Origin: Flavobacterium album
Lineage (GTDB): Bacteria; Bacteroidota; Bacteroidia; Flavobacteriales; Flavobacteriaceae
Reading direction: 5' to 3'
Assembly: GCF_003096035.1 (NCBI RefSeq)
Contig: NZ_CP029186.1
Span: 943,001 to 1,007,000 of the forward strand
DNA: 64,000 nt
Positions 16,116 to 24,647 of the stretch are shown here, in pieces; position 1 is the stretch's first letter, and each line of letters starts with the position of its first letter. Both the position numbers and the translations under genes were made by a program. Below the pieces are notes generated by a model. It did no database searches, was not told where the DNA came from, and was given only the letters and a program-made list of their open reading frames with translations.

Positions 16116-16705
16116 ATGCGCACACGTAATGCAGATAAAGAAGAACTGGTAAAGCAAAAGGCTATTGAACTTTTGGTAAAAGAAGGCTTTCAGGGTTTTA
16201 GCATGAACAAGCTCGCGAAGGCAAGCGGTATATCTGTAGCTACATTATATATCTATTACCAGGACAAGGACGACCTTATAAAACAGATCGGGATAGAGAT
16301 CGGGAAGACTTTTTTGAAACAGCACTGAAAGATTTCGATCCCGAAATGCCTTTTGCCGAAGGGCTGAGGATGCAATGGGATAACCGCATTGCTTTCTCGA
16401 TGCACCATCGGCTGGAAGCAGCGTGCTATGATGTTATCCGCCATTCGCCGCATGGTGAGTATGTGCTGGAGCAAAGCTTTGGCCTCTTTGGCGAGGTAAT
16501 GGGGCGGTTTTGCCAAAACGCCATAAACAAAGGACAACTAATCCCTTTAAGGCTGGAAGTTTTCTGGAGCATTGCCTATGGCCCGCTGTACAACATGCTC
16601 CGCTTTGATGCCGAAGGGAAAAGCTTTGGCAACAGGCCCTTCAAATTTAATAACGATATGAAAGAAGAAGCCTTTGCCATAGTTATCAAGGCGCTTACAC
16701 CATAG
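16116..16705 (+). pseudogene. TetR/AcrR family transcriptional regulator, frameshifted
   Basis: The first part (16116-16328) encodes a TetR helix-turn-helix domain (EELVKQKAIELLVKEGF, MNKLAKASGISVATLYIYY) and stops after 70 residues. The ligand-binding part continues in another frame (ETALKDFDPEMPFAEGLRM..IKALTP) to 16705. The break is at ACTTTTTTGAA (16309-16319): six T, where seven would give GKTFFETALKDF and one ~196-residue protein. So a single T is missing, or it is a sequencing error. The run is also a T TTT TTG slippery heptamer at which a -1 shift would restore the frame. It precedes the MFS gene by 50 bases and probably controlled it and itself. Confidence 0.85.
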
Positions 16706-16755
16706 TTCATTCATCAATCAATCAATTTTAATCATCAATTCAAAAACGGACCGTT

Positions 16756-18039
16756 ATGGAACAGACCACCGCCTCCCCGTTTTCGGGCTACCAAAAATTT
16801 GTGATCTTTATCCTTGCCATTACCCAGTTTACGGTAATACTTGATTTTATGGTGATGTCTCCACTGGGCGATATCCTTATGAAGTCATTAAAAATACAGC
16901 CAGGCCAGTTTGGCATCGCGGTTTCGGCCTATGCTTTCAGTGCGGGTATCTCCGGCCTGCTCACAGCCGGCTTTGCCGATAAGTATGACCGTAAGAAACT
17001 GTTGCTTTTCTTTTACCTTGGCTTTACCATCGGCACACTGCTGTGCGGACTGGCAACTACTTATGAATTCCTCGTGGCAGCACGTGTCTTTACAGGGATA
17101 TTCGGAGGTGTTATCGGGTCGATATCCATGGCCATCGTAGCCGACATTTTCCCGATCCAACAGCGTGGCCGCGTTATCGGCTTCCTCCAGATGGGTTTCG
17201 GCGCCAGCCAGGTTCTTGGCATTCCTATCGGGCTATACCTGGCCGACCTGTGGAACTGGCACATGCCATTTTTGTGGATCGTGGCAATGGCAGTTATTAT
17301 AATCGCACTCATCTTGACCAAAATGCAGCCGGTAACACAGCATTTGGCCGTAAAAAAAGACAAAACACCGCTTACGCACCTGTTCCATACGCTTATTAAT
17401 AAGGAATACCGTATCGGCTTTGCAGCCACCGCGCTGCTATCTATAGGGGGCTTTATGATGATGCCTTTCGGGAGCGCCTTTGCCATCAACAACCTGCATA
17501 TAACTAATAAGGAGCTGCCCATAGTGTTCATGGTTGCCGGTATCAGTACACTCGTATTTATGCCGCTGATAGGGAAACTGAGCGACAAGGTAGACAAGCT
17601 GAGGCTTTTTGCCTTTGGCTGTTTCTGGACAATGACCGTAATACTCTTCTATACGCAATTGGGCCCAACACCGCTTTGGCTTGTTATAGCCTTTAATATA
17701 CTTATGATGATGGGCATTATGGGGCGTATGGTACCTTCTACAGCTATTGTGACCGGTGTGCCCGAAATGCAGGACCGCGGGGCGTTTATGAGCATCAATA
17801 CCTCGCTCCAGCAGATAGCAGGGGGTATTGCTGCCTTTGTCGCCGGGCAGATTGTAGTGCAGAAAACGCAATTCAGCCCGCTGGAGCATTATGATACACT
17901 GGGGTATATCGTATCGGCCATTACCATACTAAGCATCTTCCTGATGTACCGACTGACACTAATGATAAAAAGGCGGCCTGTACAAGCTCCTGTTGCACAG
18001 GTAAAAACCGATACTGAAATATCACCGGAGAACGCATAA
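16756..18039 (+). CDS. MFS transporter (DHA1-type drug/metabolite exporter), 427 aa
   Basis: Twelve hydrophobic segments are expected. The protein has the MFS loop 2-3 motif GFADKYDRKKLL (about 73-84), the antiporter-like motif in TM5 (GASQVLGIPIGLYLAD), and a cytoplasmic polar tail (VKTDTEISPENA). It belongs to the inner-membrane proton-driven exporters of the DHA1 type, and the substrate cannot be read from sequence. A TetR gene with an operator-like palindrome lies directly upstream, which is typical of induced efflux. That regulator is broken as read, so the pump may be constitutively expressed. The 50-bp leader contains a short ATCA microsatellite (16707-16740). Confidence 0.92.
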   Translation: MEQTTASPFSGYQKFVIFILAITQFTVILDFMVMSPLGDILMKSLKIQPGQFGIAVSAYAFSAGISGLLTAGFADKYDRKKLLLFFYLGFTIGTLLCGLATTYEFLVAARVFTGIFGGVIGSISMAIVADIFPIQQRGRVIGFLQMGFGASQVLGIPIGLYLADLWNWHMPFLWIVAMAVIIIALILTKMQPVTQHLAVKKDKTPLTHLFHTLINKEYRIGFAATALLSIGGFMMMPFGSAFAINNLHITNKELPIVFMVAGISTLVFMPLIGKLSDKVDKLRLFAFGCFWTMTVILFYTQLGPTPLWLVIAFNILMMMGIMGRMVPSTAIVTGVPEMQDRGAFMSINTSLQQIAGGIAAFVAGQIVVQKTQFSPLEHYDTLGYIVSAITILSIFLMYRLTLMIKRRPVQAPVAQVKTDTEISPENA

Positions 18040-18056
18040 ATAGTTTTCTTTTAGAC

Positions 18057-18100
18057 TAAAAAAGAGACATAAAGCCATTAAAAGCTTTATGTCCCTTTTG
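18057..18100. terminator. Bidirectional terminator between the MFS and DUF3078 genes
   Basis: GACATAAAGC (18066-18075) pairs with GCTTTATGTC (18083-18092), with A-runs before and T-runs after, serving both convergent genes. Confidence 0.9.
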
Positions 18101-18120
18101 TTTTTATTGATACTTTCTAT

Positions 18121-19011
18121 TTAAAAACCGTAGTTCGCGGCAACGCCAAATACCTGCCTTAACTGGAAGCCCTGGAAGGCATTATCGTCATAGATGGTCT
18201 GGAACGAAAGGTTGGTGGTCAGGTAGCGGTTGATGCGCATCACGATATTCAGCTGGTAGTCGATATCCACATTTTGGGGATCTTCGAGGTAGTTGGAATA
18301 CAGGTTGAGTATATTTTCAAACGTTACATTGGCAACAATATCCAGTTTATAGTACATGGAAGCATTGAAACCGAGTTCGTAACGCATGGACTCGCCTTCC
18401 TTTACGCCGAAATAACCTTCATCCGGCACAGTGTAGGCTTTATCTACAAAAATAAATTTTGAAGTGGCGGGCGACAGGTTGATTTTCAGGTTATCATCCT
18501 TTTTGTACAGCATACCGGGGCCTACGAACAGGAAGGCAGGCGAAAGGAAATTGGTATACTCCTGCCGCGTTTCCACACCTTCTGTAGTCCTGTCATACAC
18601 ATAACCCTTTGCAAACTGGGTCTTGAAACGTGCAAATGCAGAATACGACCAGTGCTCACTTGCCTTTTTTCCAACAACAGAGTTGAATTCGAAGCGGTCG
18701 TCGGTCTTTTTTGCAAAAGAGCTGGTGCGGGTCTTTACAATACCATAGGAAGCAATCACTTTGTTATCCCAAGTCCAGTCGTCTTTTTTATAATTAAAGT
18801 CATAGTTCACTCCAACAATGCCCGAGATATTGTTCTCACCTCCGGACAGCCAGTTATCAAACGTTGACTGGTTGAAAAGGAGTGTGGCATTACCCTTTTT
18901 GGTCCACGGCCCTATAGTATCATTATCAATGTTTGCAGGCGCGGCATCTTCCTGCGCGTTAGCGGTTATGGCCCATGCCATAGAAAGCAGTCCGAATACG
19001 ATTTTCTTCAT
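18121..19011 (-). CDS. DUF3078 domain-containing protein, 296 aa
   Basis: It has a signal peptide (MKKIVFGLLSMAWAITANAQ) and a beta-strand-rich body with WTKKGNATLLFNQSTFDNWLSGGENNISG, the signature start of DUF3078, and ends in an aromatic strand (VAANYGF) like an outer-membrane or periplasmic beta barrel. DUF3078 genes typically lie at the distal end of flavobacterial suf clusters, as here, but no function is known. ATG 19011 is chosen because it starts a clean signal peptide; the longer frame adds 32 polar residues in the gap to DUF2480. It is the last gene of the minus-strand suf unit and is followed by a strong terminator. Confidence 0.9.
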   Translation of the reverse strand: MKKIVFGLLSMAWAITANAQEDAAPANIDNDTIGPWTKKGNATLLFNQSTFDNWLSGGENNISGIVGVNYDFNYKKDDWTWDNKVIASYGIVKTRTSSFAKKTDDRFEFNSVVGKKASEHWSYSAFARFKTQFAKGYVYDRTTEGVETRQEYTNFLSPAFLFVGPGMLYKKDDNLKINLSPATSKFIFVDKAYTVPDEGYFGVKEGESMRYELGFNASMYYKLDIVANVTFENILNLYSNYLEDPQNVDIDYQLNIVMRINRYLTTNLSFQTIYDDNAFQGFQLRQVFGVAANYGF

Positions 19012-19045
19012 AATGTTACGTTTTATGCGGCATTTAGCGGATAAA

Positions 19046-19573
19046 TTATTTCTTCTTGTAAAGCGGTACTGATGAACAGGCCTCGCCAAACATGATGCTT
19101 TTGGCATAAGGCATCAATTTTTGTGCCGCTAATACATAGGCTTCCTGCGGCACGGGTTTGCGTGAGCATCCTTTTATTATGACAGGCTTACCGGTATATT
19201 CAGTATAATCCAGCCCGTCAAGAATTTCCTGGTACACCAGCACATTGATATTTTCGGCTTTTCCCTGCACTATCTTCTTTGCAAAAGGCTGCAGGTATAC
19301 TGTTACCAACATATAGGCCCAGGCAGGTACAATAGCATCGGTGCTGCAATGGAGGGCTATGAATTTCCCGTTGTACTGCTGCCAGTCGTGGTTTTTCAGC
19401 GCTTCGCGGAATTCCTTTTCACGCAATACAAAGCCTTCCCAAAGCCAGCCGGATATATCAAGCGCCACCCTTTCCCCTTCGGGATAGTAATCTTCAAGGT
19501 CGAATACCTGGAGGACACTGCCGGCAACGCGGTTTATTATTTCCTGTTCTTCTAAATTAGTTTCAGGTTTCAT
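19046..19573 (-). CDS. DUF2480 family protein, 175 aa
   Basis: A soluble protein of typical DUF2480 length (NRVAGSVLQVFDLEDYYP start; DISGWLWEGFVLREKEFR; FIALHCSTDAIVPAWAYMLV; VIIKGCSRKPVPQEAYVLAAQKL). It has several Cys (C105-type in ALHCST, C144-type in KGCS, C167-type in GEACSS) that could handle metal or sulfur, though this is inference. In Bacteroidota it sits with sufS/sufE/DUF59 genes, as here, so a helper role in Fe-S assembly is likely. The leader directly before the ATG consists of AACTTTA heptamer repeats, like those before sufB and sufD. Confidence 0.88.
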   Translation of the reverse strand: MKPETNLEEQEIINRVAGSVLQVFDLEDYYPEGERVALDISGWLWEGFVLREKEFREALKNHDWQQYNGKFIALHCSTDAIVPAWAYMLVTVYLQPFAKKIVQGKAENINVLVYQEILDGLDYTEYTGKPVIIKGCSRKPVPQEAYVLAAQKLMPYAKSIMFGEACSSVPLYKKK

Positions 19574-19794
19574 GGTTTAAAGTTTAAAGTTGCTCACTCA
19601 TGCCGTTTAGTCCTCATTCCTGCCGATATTATCTGGATCTCACAAGGAAAGGTTGACGGCACGTAACCTCATGAAGAGCAAACTCCGATCACTATAACTA
19701 TATTAATTTTCAATATCACGCTCTGTCGGCAGGTCTCGCTCCCCTCTCCTTGGGAGAGGGGTCGGGGGAGAGGACTACTCCGACCGTTGACGAA
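19574..19794. repeat. Intergenic region with heptamer and CCCCTCTCC-type repeats
   Basis: No gene is seen here. 19574-19602 carries AACTTTA-type heptamers and GTTGCTCACTCA, a 12-mer shared with the sufD leader near 32869. 19738-19770 holds the dispersed inverted element CCCCTCTCCTTGGGAGAGGGG. Smaller inverted pairs (CCTGCCGA / TCGGCAGG) span the middle. Confidence 0.5.
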
Positions 19795-20118
19795 CTACAA
19801 CATCCCCAATTCCAGCTTGGCTTCTTCGCTCATAAGGTCGCGGCTCCATGGCGGATCGAAAGTGATCTCCACCTCGGCAGCGGTAACGCCTTCTATCTTC
19901 TTTATCTTCTCCTCTACTTCCAATGGCAGGCTCTCTGCTACGGGGCAGTTCGGCGAAGTAAGCGTCATCAGTATCTTTACTTCGTTGTCGGTGTTTACCA
20001 TAACGTCATATATCAGCCCGAGCTCATAAATGTCTACGGGTATCTCCGGGTCATAAATGCCTTTTAAAACCTTTACTATCTCTTCGCCCAGTTGTGCGGT
20101 GTCTATTTCCTGTTCCAT
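19795..20118 (-). CDS. SUF-system Fe-S assembly protein, DUF59/MIP18 (SufT/PaaD-like), 107 aa
   Basis: A small MIP18-family protein with the signature DPEIPVDIYELGLIYDV (residues ~23-39), the conserved TSPNCPVAE Cys motif and DPPWSRDLMSEEAK. DUF59 proteins act as accessory factors for Fe-S cluster maturation or transfer to targets in the cytosol. It lies between sufE and DUF2480 on the same strand, a usual flavobacterial order. The gap to sufE carries a MITE-like inverted-repeat element, so transcription from sufE must cross it. Length is typical. Confidence 0.92.
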   Translation of the reverse strand: MEQEIDTAQLGEEIVKVLKGIYDPEIPVDIYELGLIYDVMVNTDNEVKILMTLTSPNCPVAESLPLEVEEKIKKIEGVTAAEVEITFDPPWSRDLMSEEAKLELGML

Positions 20119-20138
20119 AGTATTTATATTACATAAAT

Positions 20139-20279
20139 TTTAACCACATAGGTACATAACTTTCATAGGCTTTAAGTCTGGCCTTATAGTCCACATAGGC
20201 TGAAGCTACGCTTCATCTCTGTGAGGCTATGCAGAAACTATTATTATGTGATATGCGCCTATGTATCTATGTGGTTAAA
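20139..20279. repeat. MITE-like element with 20-bp terminal inverted repeats between sufE and DUF59
   Basis: The left arm at 20139-20158 (TTTAACCACATAGGTACATA) and the right arm at 20260-20279 (TATGTATCTATGTGGTTAAA) are inverted copies with one mismatch. The 101-bp interior has no ORF but has nested CATAGGCT/AGGCTATG pairs. Elements starting AACCACATAG are common dispersed repeats in Flavobacteriaceae. Confidence 0.7.
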
Positions 20280-20298
20280 TTGTTCTTTAAATTAGTTA

Positions 20299-20718
20299 TT
20301 AATTTTTGGCGCTAAAGGCCAGTGCATACATTTTAATTTGTTTTATCATTGATACCAGTCCGTTGGCGCGTGTGGGCGAAAGGTGCTCCTTCAGACCTAT
20401 CTCGTCAATAAATGCAGTATCGGCTTCCAGTATGTCAGCGGGCTTTTGGTTAGAGAATACGCGGATAAGTATCGCGATAATTCCCTTGGTCAGTATGGCA
20501 TCGCTGTCGGCGGTAAAAACTATCTTGCCATCCTTCTGCTCGCCGTGCAGCCATACTTTGCTTTGGCAGCCTTTTATAATATTCTCGTCGGTCTTGTATC
20601 CTTCATCAATAAGCGGAAGCGTTTTGCCCAAGTCGATAACGTACTGGTAGCGCTCGTCCCACTCATCAAACATTGAGAACTCGTCAATGATTTCGTCCTG
20701 TATCTCTTTAATCTTCAT
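20299..20718 (-). CDS. sufE: SufE family cysteine desulfurase activator, 139 aa
   Basis: SufE accepts persulfide sulfur from SufS and delivers it to SufBCD in the cytosol. The acceptor residue is C51 in ENIIKGCQSKVWL, the same position and context as in Escherichia coli SufE. The family motifs QYVIDLGKTLPLI and HLSPTRANGLVSM are present. It lies 8 bases after a small lipoprotein gene and downstream of sufS. Confidence 0.95.
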   Translation of the reverse strand: MKIKEIQDEIIDEFSMFDEWDERYQYVIDLGKTLPLIDEGYKTDENIIKGCQSKVWLHGEQKDGKIVFTADSDAILTKGIIAILIRVFSNQKPADILEADTAFIDEIGLKEHLSPTRANGLVSMIKQIKMYALAFSAKN

Positions 20719-20726
20719 TTCTCCGT

Positions 20727-21164
20727 TTAGATTACAGTTATATTGTCTATGATCGCTTTGATCGCTTCCGGTGGGTTGCCGTGGTCAAAGGTCTGGGTCT
20801 GGTACGTTTTGCCATTCACCGTTATCTTCAGCGTTGCTCCCATAGCGCCATCGAACTGGTGTTTTTTGCTCGGCGGTTCAATAGTGCTTAGCTTTTCTAG
20901 GTCCACTTTTTCGGTGGCAGTAAGGAGGTCATTCCAGTCGTTTTCGTCAACAGGCTTCTTATAGGTCGTGATCTCACCCCTTGAGTTTTCCTTTTGTATG
21001 ATCGAATCTCGTGTCACCACATAGTTAACGCTGCTACCCCTTGTAGTAGCGCTGTATTCAAAGGAAAGGTCTTTCGCTTTACTCAGCTTCGATGTTGATT
21101 TTGCAGAAGAACAGCCGATGGCAACAGCTACGGTTAAAATAAGTATTGAAAGTGTTTTTTTCAT
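20727..21164 (-). CDS. Hypothetical lipoprotein in the suf unit, 145 aa
   Basis: It has a lipoprotein signal (MKKTLSILILTVAVAIGCSS, Cys18) and then a small beta domain with FEYSATTRGSSVNYVVTRDSI and NGKTYQTQTFDHGNPPEAIKAIIDNI. The family is not recognised. Eight bases separate it from sufE, so it is cotranscribed with the suf genes. The frame extends upstream to 21224, but that extension is translated from a CCCCTCTCC-type repeat, so ATG 21164 is the start. A link to Fe-S assembly is based on position only. Confidence 0.75.
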   Translation of the reverse strand: MKKTLSILILTVAVAIGCSSAKSTSKLSKAKDLSFEYSATTRGSSVNYVVTRDSIIQKENSRGEITTYKKPVDENDWNDLLTATEKVDLEKLSTIEPPSKKHQFDGAMGATLKITVNGKTYQTQTFDHGNPPEAIKAIIDNITVI

Positions 21165-21175
21165 GTGTTTATTAT

Positions 21176-21225
21176 TTGGCCTCACCCCCCAGCCCCTCTC
21201 CAAAGGAGAGGGGAGAAGCTGCACT
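21176..21225. repeat. CCCCTCTCC-type dispersed inverted repeat
   Basis: CAGCCCCTCTCCAAAGGAGA and the following GGGG form an inverted element between sufS and the lipoprotein gene. Related copies lie near 3710, 19740 and 26630. Confidence 0.6.
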
Positions 21226-21289
21226 CTTGCCGATAATTGCAGTTTCTGCAGGGAATTTATTTTATAAAGTTAATAATTTATACTTACTA

Positions 21290-22504
21290 TTACGAAAGCA
21301 TCCTCTGCGCTTTTTTTACGGCTTCCGCCAAAGCGTCTATTTCTTCTTTGGTATTGTAAAAGGCAAATGAAGCCCTTACCGTTCCGGGGATTTCGAATCT
21401 GTCCATTACCGGCTGCGTGCAGTGGTTGCCCGTGCGCACCGCTATACCCATCTTGTCGACGATAGCCCCGATATCGTACGGGTGGATGCCTTTTATATTG
21501 AAGGATATCACCGGCGCTTTTTTAGCAGCTGTGCCCACAAACTCTATCCCCTCTATTTCCGACAGTTTTTGAACACCGTATTCCAGCAGTTCCTGCTCGT
21601 AGGCCGCGATATTTTCAAAGCCAATTGCATTAAGGTAGTCTATTGCCGTCCCTAATACGATACCGCCGGCTATATTCGGTGTTCCGGCCTCGAACTTGTG
21701 GGGCAGGTCGGCATAGGTGGTTTTAGCGAAGGTCACTTCCTTTATCATTTCGCCCCCGCCCTGGTACGGCGGCAGCTTGTTGAGCCATTCTTCCTTGCCA
21801 TATAAGATGCCTGTTCCCGTTGGCCCGCAGGCTTTGTGCCCGGATATGGCGTAAAAATCGCAATCCAGCGCCTGCACATCGGGTTTCAAATGTGGGGCTG
21901 CCTGTGCACCATCGATCAATACCGCTGCACCTACGCTGTGTGCTTTGTCAATTATGTGTTTTATCGGGTTGATGGTGCCAAGGGAATTCGAAATATGGTT
22001 CACCGCCACGATCTTCGTCCTTTCCGAAAGCAGCTTTTCAAATTCTTCCATGATAAGCTCTCCCCTGTCATTCATAGGGATCACTGTCAATCTTGCACCG
22101 GTGCGTTCGCAAAGCATCTGCCACGGCACTATATTGCTGTGGTGTTCCATTGCCGATACCATTACCTCATCGCCTTCTTTTACAAATTGCGAAAAGCCAT
22201 TCGCCACGAGGTTAATACCGTGTGTCGTGCCCGCCGTAAACAGCACTTCATGGGCGTGCCGGGCGTTGATATGGTTTTGGAGTGTTTTACGCGAAGCCTC
22301 ATAGGCATCTGTAGCGAGCTGGCTAAGCGTGTGCACCCCGCGGTGAATGTTGGCGTTGATCTCACTGTAATATTTACTTATCGCGTCAATAACCTGCTGC
22401 GGCTTTTGCGATGTGGCGGCATTATCAAAGTAAACGAGGGGTTTGCCGTTGACCTTTTGGTCCAGTATCGGGAAATCGGCCCTTACTTTCTGTATATCTA
22501 ACAT
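21290..22504 (-). CDS. sufS: Cysteine desulfurase SufS, 404 aa
   Basis: A PLP enzyme that removes sulfur from L-cysteine for Fe-S assembly (group II desulfurase). The PLP lysine is K224 (SGHKACGPTGTG) and the persulfide-forming cysteine is C362 (RTGNHCTQPVM), close to E. coli SufS K226 and C364. Other motifs are YFDNAATSQKP, HRGVHTLS and TTHGINLVA. Length is normal. It should be cotranscribed with the downstream lipoprotein, sufE, DUF59, DUF2480 and DUF3078 genes. It is separated from sufD by the heme-uptake block and now starts from its own promoter, divergent from hmuT. Confidence 0.97.
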   Translation of the reverse strand: MLDIQKVRADFPILDQKVNGKPLVYFDNAATSQKPQQVIDAISKYYSEINANIHRGVHTLSQLATDAYEASRKTLQNHINARHAHEVLFTAGTTHGINLVANGFSQFVKEGDEVMVSAMEHHSNIVPWQMLCERTGARLTVIPMNDRGELIMEEFEKLLSERTKIVAVNHISNSLGTINPIKHIIDKAHSVGAAVLIDGAQAAPHLKPDVQALDCDFYAISGHKACGPTGTGILYGKEEWLNKLPPYQGGGEMIKEVTFAKTTYADLPHKFEAGTPNIAGGIVLGTAIDYLNAIGFENIAAYEQELLEYGVQKLSEIEGIEFVGTAAKKAPVISFNIKGIHPYDIGAIVDKMGIAVRTGNHCTQPVMDRFEIPGTVRASFAFYNTKEEIDALAEAVKKAQRMLS

Positions 22505-22568
22505 TGTGTGTATCCTTTATTTTAGCTATAAACCGGTAGCAATTGAAATGCCATAACGCACTCTCAGG

Positions 22569-22576
22569 CAAATTTA
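22569..22576 (-). promoter_or_regulatory. -7 promoter box of sufS
   Basis: Minus-strand TAAATTTG, 64 bases before the sufS ATG. No -33 TTG is seen. Confidence 0.5.
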
Positions 22577-22678
22577 CGGCATGTTTTTTAAAAAAGGTGG
22601 TTTTAGCCGAACATTTAAGAATCCATTGCTATCCGGGTATTTTATCTTCTTATTTTTTTTCATTCTAAATAAAAATAA

Positions 22679-22686
22679 TAAATTTG
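22679..22686 (+). promoter_or_regulatory. -7 promoter box of hmuT operon
   Basis: TAAATTTG, 40 bases before the hmuT ATG, flanked by TCTAAAT (22664-22670) and ATTTAGA (22692-22698). Confidence 0.7.
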
Positions 22687-22691
22687 CCCTA

Positions 22692-22710
22692 ATTTAGATT
22701 CAATAAAAAT
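22692..22710 (+). promoter_or_regulatory. Candidate iron-regulator box at hmuT
   Basis: ATTTAGATTCAATAAAAAT lies five bases downstream of the -7 box. It is identical in 18 of 19 positions to a site at the hmuR promoter (31408-31426, minus) and shares the ATTTAGATT core with the suf operon site. Confidence 0.6.
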
Positions 22711-22726
22711 AACACAAACGCATCTG

Positions 22727-23623
22727 ATGAAGAAATTAAACCAGTTCATAGTTATAGCTTTCGTACTATACGCAATGGTTTCCTGTAAAAAAGAGGAGAA
22801 AACCACCGATACGACCAACGTTAAAACAGAAAGCAGTGCCGTTGCAGCGACACAAAGAATCGTTTCGTTAAACGGCGCCGTGACCGAAGTCATTGCTGCC
22901 CTCGGCCACGAAAAAGAGATCGTAGGCCGAGATGTTACCTCAACCTACCCGGAAAGCGTTAAGGCTTCGGCTAAAGACCTCGGGCACGTTGCCCGCGGAG
23001 TTTCCGTTGAGGCCATTATGGCATTGCAGCCAACACTTATCCTGGGTACAGAAAAAGACATGACACCCGAACTTCAGGCTAAAATAAAGGCATCGGGCAT
23101 TAAGTCAGTTATTTTCAAACAGGAATTTAGCGTGGATGGTGCAAAAAGGCTTATTGCCGATGTAGCAGCAGCGCTTGGACATAAAGGCGACATCAAGCCC
23201 ATACAGGATAAAATAGATACTGACCTGACTGATCTAGTTAAATTCAAAAAAGCGCCTAAAGTACTCTTCATCTATGCCCGCGGTGCCAACATGCTGATGG
23301 TGAGCGGCACAGGCACCCCAATTGAAAGTATTATACAGCTGTCCGGTAGTGAAAATGCCGTGACCGATTTTGCCGACTTCAAGCCGCTGACTCCTGAAGC
23401 GCTTATCAAAGGCAACCCTGACGCAATACTGCTGTTCGATAGCGGCGCAGAAAGTGTGAAAGGCATCGACGGCGTACTAAAAATACCGGGGGTTGACAAG
23501 ACCAATGCCGGAAAGAATAAAAACATCATCACGATGGATGGCGGCTTGCTGACCAACTTTGGCCCACGAACCGGCGAAGCGGCAAAAGCGCTGAACCAGC
23601 TGCTTGCAAAAAATGCGAAATAA
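22727..23623 (+). CDS. hmuT: Heme/hemin ABC transporter substrate-binding lipoprotein (HmuT), 298 aa
   Basis: A lipoprotein signal (MKKLNQFIVIAFVLYAMVSCKKEEK, Cys20) is followed by a class III periplasmic binding fold: RIVSLNGAVTEVIAALGHEKEIVGRDVTSTYPE, then EAIMALQPTLILGTEK, long connecting helix, and the C-lobe KVLFIYARGANMLMVSGTGTPIESIIQLSG, the signature of HmuT-like heme binding proteins. It should bind heme in the periplasm and pass it to HmuUV. It is first in the hmuTUVS operon, overlapping hmuU by 11 bases. An iron-box-like site lies at its promoter. Confidence 0.92.
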   Translation: MKKLNQFIVIAFVLYAMVSCKKEEKTTDTTNVKTESSAVAATQRIVSLNGAVTEVIAALGHEKEIVGRDVTSTYPESVKASAKDLGHVARGVSVEAIMALQPTLILGTEKDMTPELQAKIKASGIKSVIFKQEFSVDGAKRLIADVAAALGHKGDIKPIQDKIDTDLTDLVKFKKAPKVLFIYARGANMLMVSGTGTPIESIIQLSGSENAVTDFADFKPLTPEALIKGNPDAILLFDSGAESVKGIDGVLKIPGVDKTNAGKNKNIITMDGGLLTNFGPRTGEAAKALNQLLAKNAK

Positions 23624-24647
23624 GCTTTTTCTATACCTTTTGTCAAGCTTTATACTGCTGTCCGCACTGGCAGTATGGTCGCTGTACAGCGGGGTTTTTG
23701 TATTTGAAAAACATTCGTTCTTAGAAATATTCAACGGGATACTGACCAACGACGGCAGCATCGATCCATCTGAACGCTTCGTGCTGATGGACCTCCGCCT
23801 GCCGCGTGTCGTTATGGGCATCCTTATCGGGAGCGCACTTGCCGTTTCGGGTACCTGCCTGCAGGGAATGTTCCGCAACCCGCTGGCAACACCCGATTTG
23901 CTCGGGATAACCGCAGGGGCATCGGTATTTGCAGCAATTACTATTGTGCTGGGAAGCTATATAAAGCCTTATATCCCCGAAATGCTGCATTATTCGCTAC
24001 TAAGCATCATGGCCTTTTTGGGAGCACTACTTACCATGGTATTGGTGTACAGGCTTTCGACACAAGGCGGCCGTACCAATATTATAATGATGCTGCTTAG
24101 CGGTGTGGCCATCACAGCCATTGGCTTTGCAGTTATGGGATTGCTAATCTTTTTCAGTAAAGATGAAGAACTGCGCGACCTCACCTTCTGGAACCTGGGC
24201 AGCCTAGCCGGTGCCACATGGGCCAAATGCGGCATACTTGCTGTGGTGATAGGTATATCGTTCGCCCTACTCCTCAACAAAGGAAAGGCTCTCAATGCGA
24301 TGATGCTTGGAGAAAACGACGCACAGCACCTGGGCATCCCTGTTGAACGGATAAAGAAACAGATCGTAGTACTTACAGCCCTCATGGTGGGCGCCTGCGT
24401 AGCGTTTGCCGGGAACATCAGCTTTATGGGGCTTATCGTTCCTTATATTTTAAGGCTGATCTTTAAGAGCAGGTACAACATCATATTGCCGCTCGCGGCG
24501 GTGTGGGGCAGCATATTGATGCTAACCGCCGATACCGTGAGCCGCACCATAGCCCCGCCGAGCGAAATTTCGGTAGGGGTTCTTACCGCCTTTATGGGCG
24601 CACCTATTTTTATGATGATACTAATACGCAACAGAAAACAAATGTAA
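23613..24647 (+). CDS. hmuU: Heme ABC transporter permease (FecCD family, HmuU), 344 aa
   Basis: A FecCD/BtuC-type inner-membrane permease with about ten hydrophobic segments. It contains the family motifs LRLPRVVMGILIGSALAVSG and FRNPLATPDLLGITAGASVFAA, the coupling segment LGENDAQHLGIPVERIK and GNISFMGLIVPYILRLI. It should carry heme across the inner membrane with HmuV. ATG 23613 is preferred to the TTG at 23604 and overlaps the hmuT stop. The stop overlaps the hmuV start (TAATG). Confidence 0.93.
   Translation: MRNKLFLYLLSSFILLSALAVWSLYSGVFVFEKHSFLEIFNGILTNDGSIDPSERFVLMDLRLPRVVMGILIGSALAVSGTCLQGMFRNPLATPDLLGITAGASVFAAITIVLGSYIKPYIPEMLHYSLLSIMAFLGALLTMVLVYRLSTQGGRTNIIMMLLSGVAITAIGFAVMGLLIFFSKDEELRDLTFWNLGSLAGATWAKCGILAVVIGISFALLLNKGKALNAMMLGENDAQHLGIPVERIKKQIVVLTALMVGACVAFAGNISFMGLIVPYILRLIFKSRYNIILPLAAVWGSILMLTADTVSRTIAPPSEISVGVLTAFMGAPIFMMILIRNRKQM

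Noticed and set aside
16309..16319. Programmed -1 frameshifting of tetR as the main explanation
   Set aside because: The heptamer fits, but I see no clear downstream stem or Shine-Dalgarno-type stimulator and homopolymer error or mutation is simpler. It is kept only as an option in the finding.
21836..22501. 221-residue open frame antisense to sufS
   Set aside because: Shadow frame; the sense product is a complete cysteine desulfurase.
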